Made by a program: the position numbers and the translations under genes. This document shows positions 1-9,666 of a stretch of DNA of 64,000 bases, piece by piece (position 1 is the first letter of the stretch; each line of letters starts with the position of its first letter). The notes under the pieces were generated by a model. The model ran no database searches. It had not been told where the DNA came from and saw nothing but the letters and a program-made list of their open reading frames with translations. The DNA is from Brachypodium distachyon (taxonomy: Eukaryota; Streptophyta; Magnoliopsida; Poales; Poaceae), in NCBI RefSeq assembly GCF_000005505.3, contig NC_016132.3, forward strand, positions 8,804,001-8,868,000, in the 5' to 3' direction.

Positions 1-2
1 GC

Positions 3-1538
3 GCCGCGTGCCTCGTCCTCAAGGACCGCGCCATGGAAACCTCGCCTGAGCACGCCGGATGCATGCTCAAAACGGCCCTTAAATGCGCCGCGCTGGCCGC
101 CAGGCACCCAGAGCCCCAGCTCCTCGTCGACGCGTGGCTGTTGCTTTCTTCCCGACTGGACGATGTCATCGCCGCTGGCGCTGATCTCTCCCCTGTTCGC
201 CTCCGTGGGCTGATTACCGCCGACGATAGTGAAGTGGACATGGTGAAGCCCTGGGAGATCGCGGCTTCCCGGTTAGACAATATCACCGGCGTGCCGTATT
301 ACCATCACACGAGGTCTCTCAGACGCGCGCTCCTGGACAAGATCCACCGGCACTATCTGCAGGCGCTCGCCAAGCTTCCGCGGCGCGACCTGCGCTGCCG
401 CTACCACCGTGGCTTACTCGCCGCCGGGAGCTGCTACGGCCCGTCGGACCCCGTGTCCAATGTCATCCTCAACACAGTCTGGTACGAAGCCACGTTCCCG
501 GCGAGGCGTGAGCAGCTTGAGGTCGACATGATCAGCAGCAACGCTCTCATACGCGCCGCCTGCCGCTCCCTGTACGGCCTCGTCTCCTTCCTCTGCACCC
601 GCTACGGCGCGGGCCTCTCCGAGCACGACGCAATTCGTTGCCTCCTCGATGCCGATGCCGACCACCACGCGGCCGCGAGCGACGCGGAACGCCGAGGCTA
701 CCGTCCTTGCAGGAGCACCCAAGACGCCTACGAGGCCGCGGCCATTGCGGCTGCGCACCCGGACGCTAACGCCCAGGCCAAGTTTCTAGGAACCGCCGCC
801 TCGCCGCCGCTCACGCTGCTGTGTCAGGATCAGGATGTGCTCTCCTCGGGAGACGTACTTGGCCTCGAGGAGCTGCTGTCGCCCGTAACGCCGGCAGCAG
901 CTACAAAAGGGGAGAACATGAACCGGGCCTTGATAAGGCACTTTAGGTACAAGTTCAGGACTAATGAGGCAAAGATAGTACGGAAAGTGAAGGCTGCATT
1001 GGACGAATACGTGGAGCGGAGCAACGAGCCCGGTAACGCGTACGAGCTTCACGTCATCTGCGGCGTCAACGAGTTTATCTCCGGACCCGACTACGACAGC
1101 ACCGACAGCGAGGACGTGGAGATATACAGATACCACCGCTCCCACTTCAATTTTCTGGCCACGAGCAGGAGCGGCGGAGCGCCGGTCCTCTTTTTCGCCG
1201 AGTGCAGCAACTACGACGACCAGCAGCCACCGCTGTGCCGTCCCGTGGGCGTGCCGCCGCCACGTGCCACTCTGGTCCGCTGCTTGTACTGCGACGACGA
1301 AGGGAGTAAGATTGTGCATCCGGCGGACTCAGATTTCCATGGGCGGGACCAAGAATTCGAGGCCATGGCTCGCGCCGAAAAAAGGTTTCCACACTCCAAC
1401 GACAAAATCATCAGCAAGAGCGAATACGTAGGACAGCGCATGTGCATGCTGGAAGAGGACTCCATACACGTCGATAGCGACGGGGCCAGTAGTGGCGATG
1501 ACGATATCAATGAAATTCTTGCCGAGCTATACATGTGA
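3..1538 (+). CDS. PIR2-like helical / DUF3615 protein, copy 1 (5' partial, intronless)
   Basis: The frame is open from base 3 and runs to TGA at 1536-1538. The first ATG (33) is internal, because the codons before it align with the middle of copy 3 (LIVADRGM-like region), so the true start lies left of the window. Visible parts are a helical block with RYHRGLLAAGSCYGP followed by DPVSNVILNT (PIR2-like helical domain), then a DUF3615 block with KVKAALDEY, YELHVICGVNE, HFNFLAT and LFFAEC, then a CxxC segment (CLYCDDEGSKIVHP) and an acidic tail. The function of the family is unknown. Copies 2 and 3 have introns just before YELH and just before VRCLYC; here both junctions are fused in frame. Very GC-rich, as usual for grass exons. 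A possible poly(A) signal AATAAA lies at 1574-1579. The family call is firm; any role is not. Confidence 0.85.
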   Translation, partial: AACLVLKDRAMETSPEHAGCMLKTALKCAALAARHPEPQLLVDAWLLLSSRLDDVIAAGADLSPVRLRGLITADDSEVDMVKPWEIAASRLDNITGVPYYHHTRSLRRALLDKIHRHYLQALAKLPRRDLRCRYHRGLLAAGSCYGPSDPVSNVILNTVWYEATFPARREQLEVDMISSNALIRAACRSLYGLVSFLCTRYGAGLSEHDAIRCLLDADADHHAAASDAERRGYRPCRSTQDAYEAAAIAAAHPDANAQAKFLGTAASPPLTLLCQDQDVLSSGDVLGLEELLSPVTPAAATKGENMNRALIRHFRYKFRTNEAKIVRKVKAALDEYVERSNEPGNAYELHVICGVNEFISGPDYDSTDSEDVEIYRYHRSHFNFLATSRSGGAPVLFFAECSNYDDQQPPLCRPVGVPPPRATLVRCLYCDDEGSKIVHPADSDFHGRDQEFEAMARAEKRFPHSNDKIISKSEYVGQRMCMLEEDSIHVDSDGASSGDDDINEILAELYM

Positions 1539-1771
1539 TCTCCAGATTATTATTATTTTTGGGTTTACGCAGCAATAAATGTTAAGCAAATGTGAGGCTC
1601 TGTCTCTATTTTCTGTTTGAAACGATGAAAAGATCTGAGGAAAACAGGACACGGAGGAATACGTGACGTGACAAATTTAGTGACTAAATTATTGAGTTTT
1701 TTTTCCGGTACCATGGTACTCGTTAGTTAGAGTTCGGAGTACCATCTGGCCGTCCATTTTAAATGGCACTA

Positions 1772-1884
1772 TTCCCTCCGTCGTATATTAAGTGACTCAA
1801 ATTTGTCCAGATATGACTGTATATGTACCTAAAAAGTGTTTAGATACATGTAATATTTCATCACTTCAGATGGGACGGTGGGAG
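1772..1884. mobile_element. Stowaway-type MITE
   Basis: Both ends match the CTCCCTCCG / GGGAG Stowaway type and TA dinucleotides flank it. Right beside it (about 1889-1937) is a second partial copy of the same internal sequence in permuted order, so the locus has been rearranged. Confidence 0.7.
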
Positions 1885-1937
1885 TACTATTTAGATACAT
1901 GTAATATTTCATCACTTCAAATTTGTCCAGATATGAC

Positions 1938-2150
1938 GCTTGAATTGTTGTCGAAGTGAAGTCCAATTGCTCTCCAAGCTTCTTTGACGGAGTTGATGCC
2001 ACGAATGAAAGGACGATTTTCTTCTTGAAGATCTCTCTCAATAATACCAAACACGGATGCATTGATTTGCTCATTTACCAACTCCCTCAGTGTTAAGTTC
2101 CTTGGATCGTAAGGGTGATAACCATCTTCAATAATCCTCCATAATAGTGT
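1938..2150 (-). pseudogene. Copia-type gag (UBN2-like) fragment
   Basis: Read on the minus strand, this stretch gives one frame with a pattern like WRIIEDGYHPYDP, then NEQINASVFGII, then SVKEAW. This is the layout of the UBN2 gag domain of Ty1/copia-type elements. There are no other element parts in order around it. From 2160 to 2900 I see no coding homology, only a GA microsatellite and repeated GGTACTGG-like motifs that could be leader or LTR sequence. A remnant, not a gene. Confidence 0.5.
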
Positions 2151-2628
2151 TGAACTGTTGATGTACTATTGATGCAAGTCTTCATCCTTTGAAACCAATC
2201 AAAAAAATTAGCGGGGTTAAGCATGTGAGGATTTTCTTGATGGACATACCACACGCGAATATGAAGAATTTATCTCGAAGTTCCTTCCTTCGGAGGAAGT
2301 ACGTTCCCGTTTGGAGAGGTGTTTTACAACACAGCCACAAAGACTCACCTTATTCTCCACTAGTGACTCACTTGAAGGCGGACGCAGACCTTTACAAATC
2401 TGCCAAGGGCACGTCTCCACAACCAAATTAGAGGCTTTTTACCGAATCCTTGAGCACCATCACACCAAGGATGTGGCCTAAAGGACACACCTTCTGTCTA
2501 GGGTGCCCAAACACCCCAGAGTAACAAAATCCACAAAGAAAACGAGAGCAATCAACCTTTTGTTTTGGTGAAATCCTAGATCGAGCACTTTTCTAGATTT
2601 CCTCAAAGCATTGGCTTGGGGATGCAAT

Positions 2629-2631
<3 letters not shown>

Positions 2632-2669
<38 letters not shown>
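2632..2669. repeat. (GA)n microsatellite
   Basis: An uninterrupted run of about 19 GA units within otherwise ordinary AT-rich DNA. Confidence 0.95.
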
Positions 2670-2671
<2 letters not shown>

Positions 2672-3714
2672 TTTGAAACTTAGAAATGGTGAGGAACAAT
2701 TGAGAACTCGGGCTTAGGTAGGTTGGGGACGAAGACACCTTTATATAGTGGCCCACGAAAATCTAACCATTGGAGGCATTTCAGTACGGGCAGTACTTGA
2801 CCGGTACTGGACCAGATGTACCCTTGGCAAAAGTTCTGCCCTGGTACCGTTTCAATACCTCAACATGTCCAGAAGGAACATGTTGCTAGTTCAGTACTGG
2901 AGCGGTACTGGGCCGGAACTACCTAGTAAGTGCTATTTGTGCAGTGTTTTTATAATGTAGTTTGTATCTCTTTGCCACGGATCAGTGTTCCTTTGAGCAT
3001 AAATACATTGAAAAAGGTACAATTATCTACAAAAGAATGATTTACAAGTTGTTCTAATTTATTTTGCAGTTAAGTGCGAAAACGCCGAAAAGGCACAAAT
3101 TCTTCTCCTTTTTGGCGAGTTGTTGATGCACCTATACACCGAAGGACCTAAGCATACTAGAAAGAAGAAAGAAGGGGCTGATCTGAAGAATGGAGGGATG
3201 AACTTGTGTTAGAAGAGGAAAAGGAGAAGGGCTAAATGGCAAAAGAGGGGAGGGGGGGTTAAATCCCTAGCACCTCTCCTGTGCCCAAATCGAGCCTGGC
3301 ATTTCCCTTCTCCTTTTCTTCTTGCTCCACCACCGGCTGCCACCGCGGCCAGGCCAGCGTGGCGGCGCGCCACCGAGCCAGCCACTGCCACGTTTCCCGA
3401 TCTACTGCTGCTGCCCCTCCAGTACATCTCCACTGGCAGCAGGCTGCACGCCTCGTCTCCACCAATACCACGCCGGCGGTGTCTATTGCTCCTCCACGGA
3501 AGACCTGCAGCAGCCAAAGGAAGCCCGATGTCTCCTGCGAGCATCACCATGACGACCTTCAACGTCCTCCTCTTCTCCAACTCCTCTGCCTCATCTCCCT
3601 TTGGTTTAATCCCCATCTCTCTCCCTCTCTCTCTCCCCCGTTGTTGCTTGCTGTCCTGTGTACAAGAATTGAGATCCGGTAGTGTAGTATTTGAGTTCTT
3701 CCTCTTTTAACCAA

Positions 3715-4347
3715 CTAGGTGATTCCCCGCGTGTTGCCGCAGAAAATTCTATATGCACGTCTGAATATGATTTTAGAAAACGGATGATAATAATATGATT
3801 TAATGTAAAATAAATATGAATATTGTAGGAAAAACCGATTTTATCATTCATAACATCTATGCAACAAAACAATATGTGTAATTTTGATGTGCATGAACAT
3901 TAACAATTTCAAAGAAACCGAAAAGTGAAGTTTTGTCAACTTGAATATTTGCAGATCTTAGAAAAATTGAGAGGCATATCATGAAAATATGTGTGTTTGG
4001 TGAAATATTTATATGCAACGTGAAAAAAAATCTTAGGTATTAAAATATTAAATTCGAATAAACCACCAAAATGGATTCCTAGTGTACAACAACATATGAT
4101 GTGGATGGTGATGTGGAGTCTTTAAATGCCCATGATGTGCATGATGTGGATGATGATGTGGACACCTTACATGTTAAGCTTGCAAACATTAATTGCACTT
4201 AGTGGGGATCAACTTTATAGGTTATATAGATTACTTGTGATAATATTTGCATGTGAATTTCCTCAATTATATCCCTGGTACCCAAAGTTTCCATTTTCCA
4301 GGGATATAAATGAGAAAATTCACATATACACATATTATCACAAGTAA
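3715..4347 (-). mobile_element. Helitron-like insertion at the palindrome centre
   Basis: Read on the minus strand, the element ends with a short stem-loop (CTGCG, GCAACA, CGCGG), about 8 bases, then CTAG followed by T. This is the grass Helitron 3' terminus. It sits between the A and T of AACCAA/TTGGTT, as Helitrons insert between A and T. The other end does not begin with the canonical TC, so either the 5' end is altered or a second element (the foldback MITE at 4230-4348) replaced it. Confidence 0.5.
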
Positions 4348-4348
4348 T
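4230..4348. mobile_element. Foldback MITE
   Basis: About 50-bp inverted arms starting ATTACTTGTGATAATA on one side and ending TATTATCACAAGTAAT on the other, with about 20 bp of loop. I see no clear target duplication. Confidence 0.55.
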
Positions 4349-5194
4349 TGGTTAAAAGAGGAACAACTCAAATACTACACTACTGGATCTCAATTCTTGT
4401 AGACACGACAGCAAGCAACAAGGGGGGAGAGAGAGAGGGAGGGAGAGATGGGGATTAAACCAAAGGGAGATGAGGCAGAGGAGTTGGAGAAGAGGAGGAC
4501 GTTGCAGGTCGTCGTGGTGATGCTCGCAGGAGACGCCGGGCTTCCTTTGGCTGCTGCAGGTCTTCTGTGGAGGAGCAGTAGACACCGGCGGCGTGGTATT
4601 GGTGGAGACGAGGCATGCAGCCTGCTGCCGGTGGAGACGTACTGGAGGGGCAGCAGCAGTAGATCGGGAAACGGGGCAGCGGCTCTCTCGGTGGCGCGGC
4701 ACCACGCTGGCCTGGCCGCGGCAGTGGCCAGTGGTGGAGCAGGAAGAAAGGGAGAAGGGAAATGCCAGGCTCGATTTGGGCACAGGAGAGGTGCTAGTTA
4801 CGCCCCCCCCCCCTCTTGCCATTTAGCCGTTCTCCTTTTCCTCTTCTAACACAAGTTCATCCCTCCATTCTTCATATCAGCCCCTGCTCAGGTCCTTCGG
4901 TGTATAGGTGCATAGCAGCTCGCCAAAAAGGAGAAGAATTTGTGCCTTTTCGCACTTAACTGCAAAATAAATTAGAACAAATTGTAAATCATTCTTTTGT
5001 ATATAATTGTACCTTTTTCAATCTATTTATGCTCAAAGGAATGATCCATGTAAAAAAGATACAAACTGCATAATAAAAACACTGCACAAATAGCACTTAC
5101 CACTACCGGCCCCAGTACTGCTACCAAATTTAGCTGTGCTACCACCTGTTTCTAGAATTGTCTCGACACTTAGGGTTGAATTTGGTTTCCCTCT

Positions 5195-5720
5195 TCTCAC
5201 CAATGGGATTAGGCGCGCGCCCCCGTCCTCCTCGCCTCCGCCGCCGGCTGACGCTGCAATGAGCTCGGCCGGACTTTGCCGCCGCCAAGCGGCCCCGGCA
5301 CGAGGACCACATCCCGTCGTCCTCCCGGCGCAAGCGCGCGCGGCCGTCTTCCTTGTCTTGCCAGCGCTGCGGCAGCGACGACGACGACGCCGAGCTCCAG
5401 CACGTCCTCCGAGTGTCACAACTCCTAGAAACTTACGAACAACGTTGTCGTGCAGCCGACCGAAGGCAAATGGTCGCCGCAAGGTGGGCTTCACAGGCGG
5501 AAGCTTACGTCATAGAGTGCGGCCTGGATGTGCCGGAGGTGCGGGAGGAGTGGGAGTACCAGACCACGCTCCTGAACTCGGAGCGTACGCATGTTGTTGA
5601 GGAGCGGGGTAGGGCGGCCGTGAGGGAGTAATGGGCCGCCATCAAAGCCATGCACGCAGATGACTCCGACTCCACCGCCGTTGAGGACACCGGCGACGAC
5701 GAAGACGATGATGCTGCATA
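5195..5720 (+). pseudogene. Relic of a small basic/acidic protein gene
   Basis: In one frame (codons from 5281) the sequence reads AAKRPRHEDH, then SSSRRKRARPSS, then CQRC plus an acid run, then a helical stretch (VSQLLETYEQRCRAADRR) and an acidic tail ending DDEDDDAA. Two basic clusters look like nuclear localisation signals. The frame is broken twice: the likely start region has a TGA at about 5258, explained by one extra base after ATG, and a TAA at 5629-5631 is followed by 24 more sensible codons to the next stop. I do not recognise the family. It lies directly beside the right arm of the palindrome. Most likely a decayed gene or captured fragment of about 150 codons. Confidence 0.45.
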
Positions 5721-5832
5721 ATGCAGCCACGCGCCGGCGTTGTTTTATTGTATCTAATTAATAGCTATACTGCTAGCTATAACTAGTTTTACTAGTAGTT
5801 TTTCTTTTATTGTACGGACGTTGTAATGGATA

Positions 5833-5892
5833 TATATAAAGTGTCTACATACATGTAATATTCCGTCACTTAATATGGGATGCAGGGAGTAT
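5833..5892. mobile_element. Stowaway MITE, right half only
   Basis: It shares the TACATGTAATATT...CACTTAATATGGGA and GGGAGTA end seen in the other Stowaway copies of the window. The left half is missing. Confidence 0.5.
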
Positions 5893-5939
5893 ATGCTCAT
5901 CGTCCACTGCATTTGACCTCCGACGCACGCAATTCACAC

Positions 5940-6292
5940 AATAAAATGTAATCAGTGCAGCGGCATAAAGACCCTGACGCTTTGCTTCCAGCAAGTGTCA
6001 GAGGTGTAACAAAGCAAACCACCGACACTTCTACGGTAGCAAGCGTAAGAGCTGTGACACAATCTACTGACGTGTCGCAAGTAAAGAATCGTCAGTAGTG
6101 CGCACACGTCAGAGGTGTACAACTTCTCTGACGCTTCTTGCGAGGGAGTGTCAGATTTGTTTGTTGCCGTGCTGTCCCAGTTGCTACCTTTGACACGCTT
6201 TATAAGACGTGTCAGAGGTGTGCATCTGGCCTGACATTTTTTAATGCTGCGTTAGTGGTGAGCTTGCAGTAGTAACGGTTTTTGTAGTAGCA
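5940..6292. mobile_element. CACTA transposon terminus (right end)
   Basis: The sequence ends CGGTTTTTGTAGTAG, the reverse of the usual grass CACTA start CTACTACAAAAACCG. Inside are many short subterminal repeats in both directions (GTGTCAGAGGTGT, TGACGC/GCGTCA type), which is typical of CACTA ends. No transposase is visible and I could not place a left end. Confidence 0.6.
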
Positions 6293-6293
6293 T

Positions 6294-7225
6294 GTGCGTA
6301 ATAAGAGTGACACCTTGGCTCAAGTTTTCTCTTCCTTTCCTCTGACTGTGTCTTTCAGGTGTAGCCTTATTGGACCCAAATTGGTTGCATGGACTGAGCT
6401 CCTTAATCGCCTAAATTTTTTGAACCTATCCCCTAGACGTGACGAGTTCCGATGGAATCTGCATCTCAATGACATGTTTTCGGTCAAATCGATGTACCAG
6501 GCTTTGGTTCATTCTGATGTCCCGATTGCCAACGACGGGTTATGGAAACTAAAGGTTCCTCTAAAAATAAAATTTGTCCTTTGGTTCTTGCGGCAGGGGC
6601 ACTTTAACTAAAGACAACCTGCTAAAGCGGAATTAGAAGAGAAGTTCAAAGTGTATTTTCTGTCATGAAGATGAGAGTGTTATGCACCCTTTTTCGTCGT
6701 GTCTCTCGCTTTGTGTGGTCAATGGTCCAAATAGCTTCTAATCTTTTTCTCCCTTGTGATGTTACTCATATGTTTGAGTCCTGGTTACGGTAGGTTCATT
6801 TAAGATTGAGTCCGCTTCTCATGGTTGGCGACGATGCTTTATGTTGGGCAATTTGGATTTGCAGAAATGATAATATTTTTAATTGAGAGAACTTAACTTT
6901 CCCTATGCATGTCTTATATTCGTATATTCATTGGCTTCGTACTTTGTCTACTCTGCTTAAACCAATGGATCACCAACTGACTTTAATGGTGTGCAACAAT
7001 TTGGAGCAATTGGCCAGAGACATTTTCACCCACAATGGGTGGCGGTCTAGTATGCGGATTGAGCATGCATAGAAATGTTATTTTTCTTTCATTCTAATAT
7101 TTGAGTTTCGTTTCGTACTTGTGTGGCTGTGTGTGTTTTGGTGCAGAGGCCGGGGGTGTGATACTCTTTCGTTATATCGCTCGATATAGCTTTGATATCA
7201 ATAAAAAGCTTTCATTTTCGAGAAA
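6294..7225 (+). pseudogene. LINE remnant, zf-RVT 3' part and tail
   Basis: The open stretch 6294-6611 matches the end of a plant LINE polyprotein: RRDEFRWNLH, FSVKSMYQAL, LWKLKVPLKIKFVLWFL (zf-RVT region after reverse transcriptase). Downstream the homology goes on through stops and frameshifts (CVFC-like cysteines, WAIWICRN-like block) to a 3' end with CAATAAAAAGC near 7200. 5'-truncated and dead. Confidence 0.7.
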
Positions 7226-7985
7226 AAACTAAGAGATTAGATAGTGGTCATGGTGGTGATTTGAGAAAAGATTAAAAAATGGTTATGTTGGAAAGTGGGT
7301 CTCAAATGAGATGGTTTTATGCAATTTGCTCCATGGTATTGTACTTATTACCTAAGATTTTCTAAAACTTAGTTACAATTAGTGTCTTTGGAACAACATC
7401 TTATCATGCATCCCCGTTCTTACATTACTCGACATAGTATTATGGTAAAATGCCACATTTGAATAGTGTAAATGAAGGCAAAAAAGTGAAATGGTCAGTA
7501 GTTCATTTTTAGTTGACTGAAACAATTAACATTGAACAAAGTTGACAAAACACGGTTGCATTTTGGTTATTTGTCGTGTGCTGCAAACTTTCTCTACCAT
7601 GTTTGTGTTGTTTGTGTTGGAGGTATATTGTCTTTCTAGGCCTGTGGATTCTCTAACTAATTAGATATTATGACCCAATAATGGAGCGGAGACACTATAT
7701 CACATTTACACCACCTATTATTCATTTTGAGCTTCTGAGGGCAATAACCACCAATAGACCAACAAACTTACTGCACCTCAGCTCAAGTCATCCTACAAAC
7801 CTAATAAAACATCACAACACAACACAAAACGACACCACACTTTCACAAACTAAAAACACTTACACAAATTATGAACTAATACGACAACTAAATAACTGTA
7901 AAAAAATAACAACTAAACAACACGTGGCACAAAGAGGCGCCTGACAGTAGCGCAAGTTTGCAGTTGCTGGCTAGCTCATGATTTA
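7226..7985. other. AT-rich spacer, nothing recognised
   Basis: No coding homology seen. 7681-7944 is an open but A/C-rich, low-complexity stretch that I do not take for a gene. Confidence 0.5.
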
Positions 7986-7988
7986 CGT

Positions 7989-8181
7989 CTACTGGTCCTT
8001 CTTTTCTTCCTTCTCAGGTGCTGGTTTGCGCTTGGATTTTGGTGAGTCTGGTATTGGGCTGTCAGTAGAGAACGAGCCACTGCTGCGGGATTCTTCATCC
8101 GCAATTTTAATATCTTTGATGTTTACGATGCAAAAGGGTTCGTCATGCTCCTCTTCTGAAACATCGTCCCCTGATACCACA
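7989..8181 (-). pseudogene. Possible terminal exon of an unknown gene
   Basis: On the minus strand a TATCAG acceptor-like site is followed by an open stretch with GDDVSEEEHDEP, then NIKDIKIADEESRSSGS, then a basic end PKSKRKPAPEKEEKKDQ and a stop. Its composition is that of real protein (acidic, then lysine-rich). No upstream exon can be placed and I recognise no family. It may be a gene fragment carried by a transposon. Confidence 0.3.
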
Positions 8182-8229
8182 ACAATGCAAAAGTGATTCA
8201 ACAGATCAATATAATTATGAAGCACTATA

Positions 8230-9480
8230 GTTCTTTACGAAGGACAGAAACACAATAACTAAACATGCATTGAAGAGAAGATTAAATAGGCCAAAAGAGC
8301 GTATTGAGAGAGTATTATTTCAAACATTGGGAAGGTCGGTCTGCCCTTTACTACTACTAGTTTCTCCTCCTACTTTTATTAAAACGAGTAAACTAGAAAT
8401 ATAATGGCATTGGACGCTATTTAAGAAAATGGAAAAACTACTACTATGCTATGCGTATATAAAATATCGGTGCACAAAGTTTCATAATCTGTTGCACACG
8501 CTATTTGTCTGTGTTTTGCTCTATCTTGAGTGTTCCACACATTTGTCACTAAGCTACATTGTTGTGTATTTTCTAATTAATCAAGAACAAAAAAAATTTA
8601 TTGCCACAGATGCTCCTGGTTGAAATTTCTAACAAAAAAAAAAGATATTCATGTATGTTGTGAGCTTCCGGGATGCTAATATTTCAGTTCTCTCCACACA
8701 AAAAATAACTACGATTATACCTTTTACCATTTTGGACATACATGGTAAAACATCGCATCCAGGCATGTAGACGAAATCATAAAGGTTGTGGCTATAATTA
8801 AGTTTTCTGATTTTTAAGCAAAAGACTTAAATCTAAGTTGACGAATCAGAGTCGTTGAATTAGTATCTAAATCTCATTTTACCATATTTATTCATCATCC
8901 GTTTCGTTTCTTAAAAAACAAATCATATCCAATGGTTGAGAAATCAATTTATCTCTAACTAAAATCAGGTAACTTAGATGTAACAAAACCGAATGATAAA
9001 ATATTATTGAGATAGAGCAAGATCGTGTTAAGAAAAATAAAAACACATTTCTTCTTACTCTCTTGCTGGCTGCTCCCACCCCCTTTCTTTCTCCATATTT
9101 CCCGCCTCCGACCAGGCACTGCATGTTTCATTTCCCCAATAAGCACTTTGCATTGCATTCTCGTATTAAATGAAACAAATAAAGTTTAACTTTGCATTTT
9201 GTCCTCGTAAATAATGAAACAAATGGTATTTAACAAACAAAATAATTGAGTAGTGGACCTCCACCCACCCTTTTTTTCTCCCTCCTTTTTTCCTCCCTCC
9301 TCCTTTTTTCCTCCTTTCTCCATCTGTCCTATGCAGATCTCGGTTGAGTAAGCAAGGAGAAAGTAACGACTTATGTGTTGGGAATGAGAGTAAGAAAAGA
9401 AGCTCGATTCACAATATATATGCATGTTTTCGTGTGTGTTAATATCTTGACATAGGATTTTACATAGAGTGATTAAGTAT
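8230..9480. other. AT-rich repeat DNA without genes
   Basis: No gene is visible. About 8800-9000 is similar in sequence and order to 53455-53640 (shared stretches such as TTTTTAAGCAAAAG and TTCATCATCCGTTTCG), so this is a dispersed repeat, perhaps part of a Helitron. Confidence 0.5.
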
Positions 9481-9666
9481 CTAGCTTAGGTGCAATATAC
9501 TAGCTAGTAACAGATAGTTCCAGGCGTATGAGTAATATCTAACGTAGTTTATTCGTTTCCACTGAACTTGTGATACTAGCTTAGGTGCAATATACTAGTA
9601 ACAGATAGTTCCAGGCCTATGAGTAGTATCTAACGTAGTTTATTCGTTTCCACTGAACTTCTGATA
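9481..9666. repeat. Tandem duplication, two ~93-bp units
   Basis: Units 9481-9575 and 9576-9666 both begin CTAGCTTAGGTGCAATATAC and run to CACTGAACTT with only a few changes. Confidence 0.9.

Larger units (their letters stand above)
2901..5122. repeat. Long palindrome (two ~0.8-kb inverted arms) interrupted at its centre
   Basis: The left arm (2901-3714) is the reverse complement of the right arm (4348-5122). By eye the arms are over 90% identical with a few small deletions near the outer ends. Each arm carries a 133-135 codon open frame reading outward from the centre (minus 3209-3616, plus 4448-4849), beginning MGIKPKGDEAEELEKRRT; I know no family for it. The arm ends at the centre are AACCAA and TTGGTT, so before the central insertion the palindrome had no loop. 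A transcript would fold into long double-stranded RNA. It could be a foldback transposon or a duplicated-inverted gene fragment; I see no clear target-site duplication outside. Confidence 0.8.

Noticed and set aside
3209..3616. Gene encoding a MGIKPKGDEAEELEKRRT protein
   Set aside because: The frame occurs in both arms of a palindrome, with no known family. Kept as part of the repeat rather than called as a gene.
2901..5122. Calling the palindrome a foldback Mutator element
   Set aside because: No 9-bp duplication or known MULE terminus at about 2901 and 5122, so left as an unclassified inverted repeat.
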